DNA of 64,000 nt from Halolamina sp. CBA1230 (GCF_002025255.2 NZ_CP054587.1:2046001-2110000), one strand, 5' to 3'. Counted from the stretch's first letter, positions 34,685 to 43,370 are shown. The notes: generated by a model from the letters alone, not told the origin. Numbers and translations are program-made.

Positions 34685-36070
34685 ATGGTACTCGACAACC
34701 TCGGGAGCTCCCTGCGGGGCACGATGGACAAGCTCCGCGGGAAGTCCCGCCTGGACGAGGAGGACGTCCAGGAGATCGTCAAGGAGATCCAGCGCTCGCT
34801 GCTCCAGGCCGACGTCGAGGTCGACCTGGTGATGGATCTCTCCTCGAACATCGAGGAGCGCGCGCTGAACGAGGAGCCACCCGGCGGCACCTCCGCACGG
34901 GACCACATCCTCAAGATCGTCTACGAGGAGATGGTCGAGGTCGTCGGCGACTCTACCGAGATCCCGCTGGAACCCCAGACGATCATGCTCTCGGGGCTCC
35001 AGGGGTCGGGGAAGACGACGACGGCGGCCAAGATCGCGTGGTGGTTCTCGAAGAAGGGGCTGCGCCCGGCGGTCATCCAGACCGACACGTTCCGGCCCGG
35101 CGCCTACGAGCAGGCCAAGCAGATGGCCGAGAACGCCGAGGTGCAGTTCTACGGCGACCCCGACGCCGAGGACCCCGTCCAGATCGCCCGCGACGGCCTC
35201 GACGCGACGGAAGACGCCGACGTGCACATCGTCGACACCGCCGGCCGGCACGCGCTGGAGTCCGAACTCATCGAGGAGATTGAGGAGATCGAGCGCGAAG
35301 TGAACCCCGACCGGAACCTCCTGGTGCTCGACGCCGCGATCGGGCAGGGCGCAAAGGAGCAGGCCCGCGAGTTCGACGACGCCATCGGCGTCGACGGCGT
35401 GACGATCACCAAGCTCGACGGGACCGCGAAAGGTGGGGGCGCGCTGACGGCGGTCAACGAGACCGACTCCTCCATTGCCTTCCTCGGCACCGGCGAGACC
35501 GTCCAGGACATCGAGCGCTTCGAGCCCGACGGGTTCATCTCCCGACTGCTCGGGATGGGCGACCTCAAGCAGCTCTCCGAGCGCGTCGAGCGCGCGATGG
35601 AGGAGACCGGCGACGAGGACGAGGACTGGGAGCCCGAGGACATGCTGGAGGGGTCGTTCACCCTGAAAGACATGCAGCGCCAGATGGACGCGATGAACAA
35701 GATGGGGCCGCTCGACCAGGTGATGGACATGATCCCCGGGATGGGCGGCGGGATGATGGACCAGCTCCCGGACGACGCGATGGACGTGACCCAGGACCGG
35801 ATGCGCAGCTTCGAGGTGATCATGGACTCGATGACCGAGGAGGAGCTCGAGGACCCCCGCTCCATCGGCGCCTCGCAGGTCCAGCGCATCGCCCGCGGCT
35901 CTGGCTGTGAGGAGGAGACGGTCCAGGAGCTGCTCCAGCAGCACAAGATGATGGACCAGACCCTGAACCAGTTCCAGGGGATGGGCGACGGCGACATGCA
36001 GCGCATGATGAAGAAGATGCAGGGCGGCGACGGCGGCGGCGGGATGGGCGGCATGGGGCCGTTCGGGTAG
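34685..36070 (+). CDS. srp54: signal recognition particle protein SRP54
   Basis: A 461-residue GTPase that binds signal peptides on the ribosome and delivers them to FtsY. The N domain occupies residues 1-90. Walker [11 protein letters not shown] is at ~104, followed by [15 protein letters not shown] and [11 protein letters not shown]. The M domain from ~295 is rich in Met (repeated MGGGMM and QMDAMNKMG) and ends in a Gly/Met tail. It forms the other half of the SRP pathway with FtsY of this window. All motifs are intact. Confidence 0.97.
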   Translation: MVLDNLGSSLRGTMDKLRGKSRLDEEDVQEIVKEIQRSLLQADVEVDLVMDLSSNIEERALNEEPPGGTSARDHILKIVYEEMVEVVGDSTEIPLEPQTIMLSGLQGSGKTTTAAKIAWWFSKKGLRPAVIQTDTFRPGAYEQAKQMAENAEVQFYGDPDAEDPVQIARDGLDATEDADVHIVDTAGRHALESELIEEIEEIEREVNPDRNLLVLDAAIGQGAKEQAREFDDAIGVDGVTITKLDGTAKGGGALTAVNETDSSIAFLGTGETVQDIERFEPDGFISRLLGMGDLKQLSERVERAMEETGDEDEDWEPEDMLEGSFTLKDMQRQMDAMNKMGPLDQVMDMIPGMGGGMMDQLPDDAMDVTQDRMRSFEVIMDSMTEEELEDPRSIGASQVQRIARGSGCEEETVQELLQQHKMMDQTLNQFQGMGDGDMQRMMKKMQGGDGGGGMGGMGPFG

Positions 36071-36112
36071 TCCCGCGAACAGTTTTTGAGGCCCTCGCTC
36101 CAACCGGGGAGC

Positions 36113-36322
36113 GTGCCAGTTCTGGACGACCTCTCCGGGTTCGAGTTCGAGGACGTGATGGCCGACGTGTTCCGCAACCTCGGCTACGAGAACGTCCGGC
36201 AGGCGAGCAAGACCGCCGACGAGGGGCGGGACCTGCTGCTGGAGGAGGTCGTCGACGGCCGGCGTCGCGGCGTCGTCGTCGAGTGCAAGCATACTGGAAC
36301 GGTCGGCCGGCCGGTCGTTCAG
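36113..36322 (+). pseudogene. N-terminal remnant of a restriction-endonuclease-like gene
   Basis: Starting at GTG 36113 the frame encodes VPVLDDLSGFEFEDVMADVF, then LGYENVRQASKTADEGRDLL and VVVECKHTG, the first part of an Mrr/HJR-type endonuclease domain with the D...ECK catalytic pattern intact. After GRPVVQ (36305-36322) homology ends and mobile-element sequence begins. The C-terminal part of what I judge to be the same gene resumes at 37909. The intervening middle domain of the parent gene is not present anywhere in the gap, so the insertion was accompanied by a deletion. Confidence 0.7.
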
Positions 36323-36526
36323 CATAACACAAGGTGGAGCCTCCGGCCTCAAGGAGTCGTTCGAAAGACCGGCGGTCTTTCGTGATGACGAAAATCTTTG
36401 ATTTTCGAACCACGACCGAAGGGAGCGAGTAGGCCGGAGAGGAAACCGACATGGGACGACACAAACGGCGCACTCCGGCCGGCAGACTCCCGGATATATA
36501 AGTACCGTTGGCCCTTCTCTGAAGTC

Positions 36527-37777
36527 ATGGATGTGCGTCGTACCGCCGTCGTGAAACTCGCCGTTTCCGACGAGCAACGCGACGCACTCCACCGAACCGC
36601 CGAGCAATACCTGTACTGCGCGAACCGAACCGCCGACTACTGCTGGTCGGACACCTCCTACACCGAGTGTAAGACCAACAAGCGGGAGGTTCGTGACGCG
36701 CTTTACTCCGAACTCCGCAAGGAGACGGACCTACAGGCACAACTCGTCCAAGCCGCGATACGTCGCGCAGTCGAAGCCGTCAAAGGCGTTATCGAACGCT
36801 GGAAGAAGGGGCAGCACGTCTCTTCTCCCACGTTCACTGCTGAGACAATGGACTACGACACCCGAAGCGCGACATTCTACCGAAATAAGGTGTCGCTGGC
36901 AAGCGTCGAGGGCCGGGTCGAACCCACGTTCGTTCTCCCGGCAGATAGCCCGACGCCCTACGAGCGGTACGTCCTCTCCGAGGGCTACGAGTTCTGCGAG
37001 AGTACCCTCCGGTACGACGCGGCGACCGACGAGTTCTACCTCCACATCTCGACACGGCGGATAGACGGTGACGATGCCGAGGTTTCGGTAGATACCGGGC
37101 ACCCCGACCAAACGGTCCTCGGTATCGACCTCGGCGTCAACAGTCTCGCTGTCTCCTCAACCGGCACGTTCTGGCAGGGAGACGACTACGACCACTGGTG
37201 CGGTGAGTTCGAGAAGCGACGTGGAGAGATGCAACAGCGCGGTACGCAAGCCGCGCATAACGCCCTGCTGCGCCTCGGCAAACGTGAAGAAGCATGGCGC
37301 AAACAGTACATTCACACTGTCGCTAACGAACTTGTGATGGAGGCCGTCGAACACGACTGCGACGTAATCGTGTTCGAGGACTTGACCGACATTCGAGAGC
37401 GGCTTCCGCAGGCGAAGTGGCACCACGTCTGGGCGTTCCGACGCCTGTACGAGTACGTTTCCTACAAAGCGCCCGAGCAGGGCGTCTCCGTGGAGCAAGT
37501 CGAACCGAACCACACGTCCCAACGCTGTTCTCGGACGGACTGCGGGTTCACACACGAGGATAACCGCCACGGAGAACACTTCGAGTGCCAGAAATGCGGG
37601 TACGAGGTAAACGCGGACTACAACGGCGCGAAGAACATCGGGCTACGGTACGCTCGAAAGCGAACACACAGACTCCGTTCCTCGCCCAAGTCGGGGAGCG
37701 GAGACGCAGAAGTAGACCTGCGTGTGAATGGTGGGACGGTGAACGGCGAGAGTCACCAGCCTATTGCTGGCGACTGA
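36527..37777 (+). CDS. tnpB: TnpB, RNA-guided nuclease of the IS200/IS605 family
   Basis: A 416-residue TnpB, the ancestor-type relative of Cas12. The RuvC-like catalytic residues are all present: D201 in GIDLGVNSLAVS, E284 in VIVFEDLTDIRERL and D364 in VNADYNGAKNIG. The zinc finger has C334, C339, C354 and C357. A WED/REC-like helical N-terminal half precedes them. ATG 36527 is preceded by GGATATATAAGTACC (36492-36506), a strong TATA box at leaderless spacing. TnpB proteins use a guide RNA from the right end of their element to cut DNA and help retain the element; the intact active site suggests it is still functional. Confidence 0.92.
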   Translation: MDVRRTAVVKLAVSDEQRDALHRTAEQYLYCANRTADYCWSDTSYTECKTNKREVRDALYSELRKETDLQAQLVQAAIRRAVEAVKGVIERWKKGQHVSSPTFTAETMDYDTRSATFYRNKVSLASVEGRVEPTFVLPADSPTPYERYVLSEGYEFCESTLRYDAATDEFYLHISTRRIDGDDAEVSVDTGHPDQTVLGIDLGVNSLAVSSTGTFWQGDDYDHWCGEFEKRRGEMQQRGTQAAHNALLRLGKREEAWRKQYIHTVANELVMEAVEHDCDVIVFEDLTDIRERLPQAKWHHVWAFRRLYEYVSYKAPEQGVSVEQVEPNHTSQRCSRTDCGFTHEDNRHGEHFECQKCGYEVNADYNGAKNIGLRYARKRTHRLRSSPKSGSGDAEVDLRVNGGTVNGESHQPIAGD

Positions 37778-37908
37778 TTGCCGGGAGTCCACATCAAAGC
37801 CCCATCACCAGAAATCTCTGATTTCTGGTTAGCAGTCAGAACGCATCGCGTTCTGACGACACCCTCAAGGACCGAGGCGCGTATGCGCCGAGGGAGTAGG
37901 GTGGGGTA
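37778..37908 (+). ncRNA. candidate guide RNA (omega/reRNA) region at the right end of the tnpB element
   Basis: Immediately after tnpB come three strong stems: CCAGAAATC/GATTTCTGG (37808-37828), GTCAGAACGC/GCGTTCTGAC (37835-37857, perfect 10 bp) and GGCGC/GCGCC inside a longer CCCTC...GAGGG arrangement (37862-37901). In characterised TnpB systems the guide RNA overlaps the 3' end of tnpB and ends at the element's right boundary, so that the guide segment is the flanking DNA just beyond. Here that would be the sequence from about 37909. Neither a promoter nor expression can be shown from sequence. Confidence 0.5.
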
Positions 37909-38418
37909 GTTTACTACACCGGCGACAACAACGTCACCTACACCAAGACCTGCGAGCCCCGGCAGTCCGACGTGACGGTGCAGTCGATCACGCCCGTCTA
38001 CCTGCCCGAGATCCGCCAGACGACCGAACTCGGCGAGTACCGCTACCCCTACGAGTACTACGCCGCCGGCCCCTCCAGAGTGACCGTCGAGGACAGGATC
38101 CACCGCTGTGTCCACTGCGACGCCGACGCGTCGACGTACACCTACTGCGAGAACTGCGGCAGCGTCAACTGTGGGAGCCACATCGAGACCGAGCGCCTGG
38201 AGGGGACACCCGTCTGTACCGGCTGTGCGGTCACCGAGCGGTTCGCACTCAGCAGGAAGTACTTCTACGACGAGGCGAACCGCGACGCGTTCGCCGAGCA
38301 GTACGCCGAGATGGGGCTCCACGAGAAGGCGATGGAGAACGTCCCGCTGACCGTCGGGCTCGGCGTCACGCTACTCGTGCTGCTCGTCGCCGTGGCCGCG
38401 TCGTTCGGCGTCGTCTAG
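37909..38418 (+). pseudogene. C-terminal remnant of the interrupted endonuclease-like gene
   Basis: From codon 37909 the frame reads VYYTGDNNVTYTKTC and continues 169 residues to TAG 38416-38418. It holds a cysteine-rich zinc-ribbon region (CVHCD, YTYCENCGSVNCGSH, PVCTGCAVTERF) and one transmembrane helix at the C-terminus (LTVGLGVTLLVLLVAVAASF). It lacks its own promoter and start; GTG 37972 could restart translation. I match it to the 36113 fragment because, from memory, haloarchaeal proteins join an Mrr-like N-terminus to this zinc-ribbon/membrane C-terminus. If expressed alone it would be a membrane-anchored zinc-ribbon protein. Confidence 0.65.
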
Positions 38419-38479
38419 CGCTCGTCGCGTTCGCCGCATCCCCGCGCTTTTTGCCCGCGGCCGGGGTAGCGCCCCCCGG

Positions 38480-39730
38480 ATGGAGCTTCGCCGCCTCGCG
38501 CGCTACGACGCGCTCGTGCTCACGTCGCTTTTGTGGTTCATGGCGAAGTTCGTGCGCTACCTGTTCCCGCCGCTGTTCGAGCCGTTCCAGGCCGCCTTCG
38601 GCGTCTCGAACACCGCGACCGGGCTGGCCTTTTCGGCGCTGATGACGGTGTACGCGCTGATGCAGTTCCCCTCGGGCGTGATCGCCGACCGACAGGGACC
38701 CGTCCGGGTGATCGCCGGCGGCGCCGTCGTCGCCGCCGCCGGCTCCCTGGCGCTGGTGGTGCCGATCCCGCTGCCCGACCTCTCGGTGCCGCTGGGCCCG
38801 ATCGAGACGGTGCCGGGCGAGTTCCTCGCCGTCGTCGGCGGGATGCTGCTGATCGGTCTCGGGACGGGGACACACAAGACCGTCGCCGTCCGCCTGCTCG
38901 CGGCGGTCCACGAGCACCGGACCGGCCGCGCGCTGGGCGTGCTCGACACCGTCGCGGCGTTCGGCGGCGTCGCGGCGCCGCTGGCGGTCACCTACGCGCT
39001 GCCGGACTGGCGGGGCCTGTTCCTCGCCAGCGTCGTCGTCGTCGCCGCGCTGACCGTGCTGTTCGTCCGTCGGACGCCGCGGCATCTGGACGGCACCGGC
39101 GCCGTCGCTGCAGCCAGCGGCGACGACAACGGGATCGACGGCTCGCTGCTCGGCTACCTCGAACTGATTCGACCGCCCCGCGTTGCGTTGTTCGTCGGCG
39201 TCACCGTCGCGTTCGCCTTCGGCTACAACGGCGTCATCGCGTTCCTGCCGAGCTATCTCGCCGCCGACGCCGGGTTCGGGCTGGAGACGAACGTCGCCAA
39301 CACGATCTACTCCGTGCTGTTCGTTGTCGCGTTGATCCAGTTGGGGACTGGCGAACTCACCGACCGCGTGGGGCGGCTGCCGATGCTGTTCGCCACCGTC
39401 GTCGCCGCCGTCGGCGGCGCGGCGTTGCTGCTCTCGGTCGAGGGCGTGCTCGCCGTCGGCGCCGCGGTCGCCCTGTTCGGACTGGGCTGTCACGGGTTCC
39501 GCCCCGTCCGGAGCGCCTTTCTGATGTCGCTGCTGCCCGACGACGCCGCCGGCGGCGGACTCGGGGTGGTGCGAACCATCCTGATGTCCGCCGGCGCCGT
39601 CGCGCCGGGCGTGACGGGGTTTCTGATCGACACGCAGGGGTACGACGTCGCGTTCGCGACCCTCGGCGGCGCGCTGGTGGTCTCGCTCGCCCTGCTCGGA
39701 GTTATCGCCCTGCTGGGCGGCGAGGAGTGA
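38480..39730 (+). CDS. major facilitator superfamily transporter
   Basis: A 416-residue protein with 12 predicted transmembrane helices. The family motif A region between helices 2 and 3 reads GVIADRQGPVRV, and a second copy in the C-terminal half reads GELTDRVGRLPML. It belongs to the general sugar/drug/nitrate-type MFS; the substrate cannot be predicted. GC-rich Ala/Val helices are typical. A T-run in GGCTTTTTTGCC follows at 39742-39753 and could end the transcript or serve as a TATA-like box for the next gene. Confidence 0.88.
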   Translation: MELRRLARYDALVLTSLLWFMAKFVRYLFPPLFEPFQAAFGVSNTATGLAFSALMTVYALMQFPSGVIADRQGPVRVIAGGAVVAAAGSLALVVPIPLPDLSVPLGPIETVPGEFLAVVGGMLLIGLGTGTHKTVAVRLLAAVHEHRTGRALGVLDTVAAFGGVAAPLAVTYALPDWRGLFLASVVVVAALTVLFVRRTPRHLDGTGAVAAASGDDNGIDGSLLGYLELIRPPRVALFVGVTVAFAFGYNGVIAFLPSYLAADAGFGLETNVANTIYSVLFVVALIQLGTGELTDRVGRLPMLFATVVAAVGGAALLLSVEGVLAVGAAVALFGLGCHGFRPVRSAFLMSLLPDDAAGGGLGVVRTILMSAGAVAPGVTGFLIDTQGYDVAFATLGGALVVSLALLGVIALLGGEE

Positions 39731-39775
39731 GCGCGCTGGCGGGCTTTTTTGCCGCGTGGCGTCGACGATCCGCCA

Positions 39776-40357
39776 ATGAGCGTCCTCGCCGTCGCCCGGG
39801 AGGCGTACGAGGCCGCGCTGCCCGCGCTGGGCGCGAGCGTTGTCGGGGGGTTGCTGGCGGGGGCCGTGCTCGGCGGGATGCAGGCCGAACTCCGGGCGGT
39901 GCCGGGGCTGCTGGTGCTCGTCCCCGCGCTGCTGGCGACGCGGGGGAACGTGTACGGCAGCCTCGGCGCGCGGCTCTCGACCGGGCTCCACCAGGGGCTG
40001 GTCGAACCGCGGGTCGACCTCGGCAATCGACGGCTGCGCGGGGCGATGGCGGCCGCGCTGGCCAACGGGCTGCTCGCGAGCGCCGTCGCCGCCGTCGCGG
40101 TGTTCTTGATCCTCACGGCGCTGGGGGATACGGTGGCGCCCGTGACGACGCTGGTCGCGATCAGCCTCGTCGCGGGCGTGCTCTCCGGCGTCGCGCTGAT
40201 CGGCGTGGTGGTCGTCGTCGTGTTCGCGGGCTACCGGCGTGGGCGTGACCCCGACACGCTCGTCGGCCCGGTCGTCACGACGACGGGCGACGTGTTCGGC
40301 GTCGCCTTCCTGCTGCTCGCGGTGCGGCTCGTGCTGGCCGTCGGGGGTGGCGCGTGA
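39776..40357 (+). CDS. MgtE-type transporter, first half (SLC41-like)
   Basis: A 193-residue membrane protein with about five helices equal to the MgtE transmembrane domain without the cytoplasmic N and CBS sensor domains. The diagnostic helix-5 motif is GPVVTTTGDVFG, in which the Asp corresponds to the essential metal-binding Asp of MgtE. VPALLATRGNVYGSLGARL matches the first helices. It overlaps the next, homologous gene by GTGA. Two such domains probably assemble as a heterodimer that moves Mg2+ or another divalent cation. Regulation by CBS domains is absent. Confidence 0.85.
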   Translation: MSVLAVAREAYEAALPALGASVVGGLLAGAVLGGMQAELRAVPGLLVLVPALLATRGNVYGSLGARLSTGLHQGLVEPRVDLGNRRLRGAMAAALANGLLASAVAAVAVFLILTALGDTVAPVTTLVAISLVAGVLSGVALIGVVVVVVFAGYRRGRDPDTLVGPVVTTTGDVFGVAFLLLAVRLVLAVGGGA

Positions 40358-40911
40358 CGACGGAGTGGTCGGTCCGCGCGATCACGCGGGCGATGCTGCC
40401 CGTGCTGCTCGCGCTGACGATGGTCGAGGTCGGCTCGGGGCTCGTGTTGGGGTCGTTCGCGGCGTCGCTGTACCGCTACCCGACGCTGCTGGTGCTCGTC
40501 CCCGTCACCATCGGCACCGCGGGCAACCTCGGGAGCGTCCTCGCCTCGCGGCTCTCGACGGCGTTCCACCTCGGGACGCTCGAGTTCTCGCCCGCGGACG
40601 AGTCGCTGGCGGGCAACGCGGTCGCGACCGTCGCGCTCGCGGTGACGCTGTTCCCCGTCGTCGGCGCCGGGGCGTGGGCGCTGCGCTCGCTGCTCGGCGG
40701 GGCGCGGCTGTCGGTCGGGACGGTGATCTGGATATCGCTTCTCAGTGGCGTGGTGCTCGCGGTGCTGGCGGTTCTGATCACGCTCGGCGCGACGTACGTC
40801 GCCTACCGCTACCGACTGGACCCCGACGACGTGGTGATCCCGGTCGTCACGAACACTTGCGACGTGCTGGGCGTGGTGGTGCTGTTCGCGGTGGTGCAGG
40901 TCACGCTCTAG
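40354..40911 (+). CDS. MgtE-type transporter, second half (SLC41-like)
   Basis: A 185-residue paralogue of the gene before it. It has LVLVPVTIGTAGNLGSVLASRLSTAF and the helix-5 motif IPVVTNTCDVLG with the conserved Asp. The start is GTG 40354 inside the overlapping stop of the first gene, so both are made together. The last two codons overlap the stop of the convergent ClC gene by a shared CTAG. Ion specificity is inferred from the family only. Confidence 0.85.
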   Translation: MTTEWSVRAITRAMLPVLLALTMVEVGSGLVLGSFAASLYRYPTLLVLVPVTIGTAGNLGSVLASRLSTAFHLGTLEFSPADESLAGNAVATVALAVTLFPVVGAGAWALRSLLGGARLSVGTVIWISLLSGVVLAVLAVLITLGATYVAYRYRLDPDDVVIPVVTNTCDVLGVVVLFAVVQVTL

Positions 40912-42158
40912 TCGTCAGCGACCTCGTCGTCGTCGAGCGCGAACAGTGGCCCCGTCTGTTCACGGCGCGGCTCCTCGGTGCCGACGAACCCGACCGAGGG
41001 GCCGACGACGAACGACGCGAGGCTCCCGAGGAACACCGGGACGATCGCCGCGCCGTTGGTGAGCGAGATGGCGATCAACGCCGAGGACAGCGGCGTCCCG
41101 GTGACGGTCGCGTTGAACGCGGCCATCCCCGTGAGCATCGCGATCGGGGCGGGGAGCCCCGGGACGACCAGCGAGAGCGCCTGCCCGAGCACCGCCCCCA
41201 TGAACATGTGGGGGATGATGAGACCGCCGTGCCAGTTTCCCTGGATCGTGAGCGCCGCGGCGATCATCTCGCCGCCCAGCACCGCGACGAGGAGCGCGAG
41301 CGAGTGGTTCCCGTTCAGCACCGCGTTGATCTGGTTGCCGCCGTAGAAGTAGGTGAGCGGGAGCGCGTAGCCGAGCAGCCCGATCCCGAGCCCCGCCAGC
41401 GTCGTCCGGACGATCAGCCGGGGGGAGTAGCGGTTGAACAGTCGTCCGACGGCCGAAAACACACGGTTGTAGACGTGCCCGAGCGGCACGGCTGCGACCC
41501 CGACGAGCAGCGCCGCGGCGAGGTGGAACGGGGCGTACTCGTACATCAGGTCCGCCTCCCAGACGTTGAACAGCGAGAGCCCGCCGAGCGACACCATCAC
41601 GAGGTAGCCGCTGAAGCTGGCGACGAGCGTAGGGACGATCGCCTCGTAGTACTCGATCCCGCGACGGTGGGGGAGTTCCAGCCAGAGCAAGGAGCCGCCG
41701 ATGGGCGCGCCGAGGATCGTGCCGAACCCCGCGCCCATCCCGGCGAGGGTGAGCAGTTTGCGGCCGCCGGCGTCGAGGCGGTCGCCGACGCGAGTACCCA
41801 GCGAGCCGCCGACGACGCTCATCATCCCCTCGGGGCCGGCACCCTGCCCGGCGATCAGTCCGAGGAAGTTCGACGGGACGACCGGAACGTTGTCTCGTGA
41901 CGGGATGGCGCCGTGTTCGTGGAAGTCGCGGACGACCGCCGCCAGCGAGCCGGGGTAGTGAGTCAGCATCCCGATGCCGCCGATGAGGACGCCGGCGACG
42001 GTGCTGACGACGATCCGATGCCACGGGACGACGGTCCCGCTCCAGAGGATATCGAGCCCGGCCTTCCACGCCATCCGGAACCCCGTCGCGAACAGGCCGA
42101 CGGCGACGCCGACGACGGTCGCTAGCAGGAGCGTCCGGTGGTACCGACCGAGGCGCAT
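40908..42158 (-). CDS. ClC-family chloride channel/transporter, divergent branch
   Basis: A 416-residue protein with roughly ten to twelve membrane helices. Selectivity-filter regions are recognisable: GLIAGQGAGPEGMM in place of the GREGP loop, and NWHGGLIIPHMFMGA for GxFxP. At the usual gating-glutamate position there is an Ala (GAGP), while a Glu follows the Pro (GPEG), as in a divergent prokaryotic branch. There are no C-terminal CBS domains and the tail is acidic. It may exchange or conduct chloride or fluoride; the altered filter makes the mechanism uncertain. Confidence 0.87.
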   Translation of the reverse strand: MRLGRYHRTLLLATVVGVAVGLFATGFRMAWKAGLDILWSGTVVPWHRIVVSTVAGVLIGGIGMLTHYPGSLAAVVRDFHEHGAIPSRDNVPVVPSNFLGLIAGQGAGPEGMMSVVGGSLGTRVGDRLDAGGRKLLTLAGMGAGFGTILGAPIGGSLLWLELPHRRGIEYYEAIVPTLVASFSGYLVMVSLGGLSLFNVWEADLMYEYAPFHLAAALLVGVAAVPLGHVYNRVFSAVGRLFNRYSPRLIVRTTLAGLGIGLLGYALPLTYFYGGNQINAVLNGNHSLALLVAVLGGEMIAAALTIQGNWHGGLIIPHMFMGAVLGQALSLVVPGLPAPIAMLTGMAAFNATVTGTPLSSALIAISLTNGAAIVPVFLGSLASFVVGPSVGFVGTEEPRREQTGPLFALDDDEVADD

Positions 42159-42161
42159 CGA

Positions 42162-42611
42162 TCAGTTCGAGGCGTGGTAGTCGTCGGTGTCTCGCCGATC
42201 CGTCTCGGGGTCGATCGGTCGCCCCTCCTCGGTCGGCGGGGCGACGTGGTCGATGAACGACTCCACGTCCGGCTCGCGTACGTCGACGCGGACCTTGATG
42301 TCGCCGAGTTCGTCCTCGGAGCCGACGGCGAAGTTGACGACACCCTCGAAGGCGGGCTGTTTCTTCAGCGAGAACGCGAACCCCCCATCGTCCACGCCGT
42401 TGAAGAACTCCCGGCGCGCGGTGTCGAGGATCTCCTGCTCGTGGAGCACGTCGGAGAACGCGTCCAGCGAGTGGCTCTCGGCGACGAAGCGGTCGGGTTC
42501 GCGCCGGAACTCCGCATCGGGGAACAGGTTGGTGACGGCGTCCTCGACGCGGTCGGCTACCTCCGTCGCCTGCACTGGCACCTCGATCGTGACGTCGATA
42601 CTGTAGATCAT
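42162..42611 (-). CDS. UPF0201 family RNA-binding-like protein
   Basis: A 149-residue archaeal protein with the UPF0201 layout: YSIDVTIEVPVQATEVADRVEDAVTNLFPDA, then LDTARREFFNG and FSLKKQPAFEGVVNF. The fold is related to ribosomal L5-type RNA-binding domains. A poorly conserved acidic tail of 40 residues follows. It overlaps the UPF0200 gene upstream (ATGA), a pairing conserved across archaea. The molecular function is not established. Confidence 0.88.
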   Translation of the reverse strand: MIYSIDVTIEVPVQATEVADRVEDAVTNLFPDAEFRREPDRFVAESHSLDAFSDVLHEQEILDTARREFFNGVDDGGFAFSLKKQPAFEGVVNFAVGSEDELGDIKVRVDVREPDVESFIDHVAPPTEEGRPIDPETDRRDTDDYHASN

Positions 42612-43186
42612 CTCTCTTCCTCGTGGATGTCGGTCGTTCCGCGCTCCAGCACCGCCCGTACCTGCTCGCGGAAGCGTTCGAGACTGTCGTCGTTGTCGAT
42701 GGTGAGGTCGGCGGCGTCGATCACTTCGCCCATCCCGAAGCCGAGTTCGCGCTCCTCGCGCTCGCGGAGCTTCTCGCGGTCGAGGTCGGTCGCCTCGCGC
42801 CCGCGGTCGCCCAGTCGCTTCGCACGCAGGTCGAAGGGGGCCTCGATGGAGACGAGCAGGAAGTCCTCGCCGAAGGCGTCGACGAACCGCTCCACTTCGG
42901 CCATCGAGCGCAGGCCGTCGACGAGCACGATCGGCTCGTCGTCCTGCCCCTCGGCGGCCTCCCGGACCATCGGGATACAGCGGTCGGCGATGGCGGTCTC
43001 GCCCTCCTCCTCGCGGAGCTTTCCGGCGATCTCGCCGTGGTGTTCGGTGGGGTCGAGCCCGCGCCGCCGGGTCTCCGCCCGGATCACGTCGCCCATCGTC
43101 ACGACGGGGATATCCTCCTCCCGGGCGACCGCGGCGGCCTCGCCCTTGCCGCTGCCCGGCAGCCCGACGGTGCCGATGATACGCAT
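42608..43186 (-). CDS. UPF0200 family P-loop kinase-like protein
   Basis: A 192-residue NTPase: Walker A GLPGSGKGEA at residue ~8 and a later VLVDGLRSMAEVERF segment as in dephospho-CoA-kinase and adenylate-kinase-like enzymes. A LID-like Arg/Glu region (RGREATDLDREKLREREE) is present. Some databases label this family as dephospho-CoA kinase-like, but its substrate is unproven. It forms a two-gene operon with the UPF0201 gene. ATG 43186 starts directly at the beta strand leading into the P-loop (MRIIGTVGLPGSG). Confidence 0.88.
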   Translation of the reverse strand: MRIIGTVGLPGSGKGEAAAVAREEDIPVVTMGDVIRAETRRRGLDPTEHHGEIAGKLREEEGETAIADRCIPMVREAAEGQDDEPIVLVDGLRSMAEVERFVDAFGEDFLLVSIEAPFDLRAKRLGDRGREATDLDREKLREREERELGFGMGEVIDAADLTIDNDDSLERFREQVRAVLERGTTDIHEEER

Positions 43187-43270
43187 CGGCTCGGGGTTCT
43201 CGGCTGGCGGGGTTAAGGGCTACGGGACGAACCCGGCCGCTTTTGCGCGCGGAGGGTAATTGACGGGTGA

Positions 43271-43370
43271 GGGCGCGTAGCTCAGCTGGACAGAGCGTCG
43301 GACTTCTAACCCCGGTGGGCTCGCGGGGGGAGCCATCCGGTGGTCGTGGGTTCGAATCCCACCGCGCCCG
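43271..43370 (+). tRNA. tRNA-Arg (anticodon UCU) with a 26-nt intron
   Basis: The acceptor stem is GGGCGCG/CGCGCCC with discriminator G, and the D-arm contains GCTCAGCTGGACAGAGC. The anticodon arm is TCGGA-CTTCTA / A-TCCGG, interrupted after position 37 by a 26-nt GC-rich insert. The T-arm is GTGGG-TTCGAAT-CCCAC. The mature length would be 74 nt. Archaeal introns at 37/38 are cut by the splicing endonuclease at a bulge-helix-bulge structure, which the C-run/G-run in the insert could form. Confidence 0.93.

Larger units (their letters stand above)
36323..37908 (+). mobile_element. IS200/IS605-type element carrying only tnpB (IS1341-like)
   Basis: About 1.6 kb between the two fragments of the endonuclease-like gene. 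It holds one transposase-associated gene (tnpB) and no tnpA. Like other members of this family it lacks inverted-repeat ends, but has subterminal stem-loops. On the left these are a CGAAAGACCG/CGGTCTTTCG stem (36362-36382) and a CGAAAATC/GATTTTCG stem (36389-36407). On the right are stems at 37808-37828, 37835-37857 and 37876-37889. Both ends share CTCAAGGA ... GAG(..)GTAGG. The exact ends are uncertain by a few bases, and movement would need TnpA supplied in trans. Confidence 0.8.

Noticed and set aside
36398-36526. Upstream extension of TnpB by 43 codons.
   Set aside because: The TATA box at 36492-36506 lies inside it and the extension covers the element's left-end hairpins; ATG 36527 fits a leaderless TnpB start.
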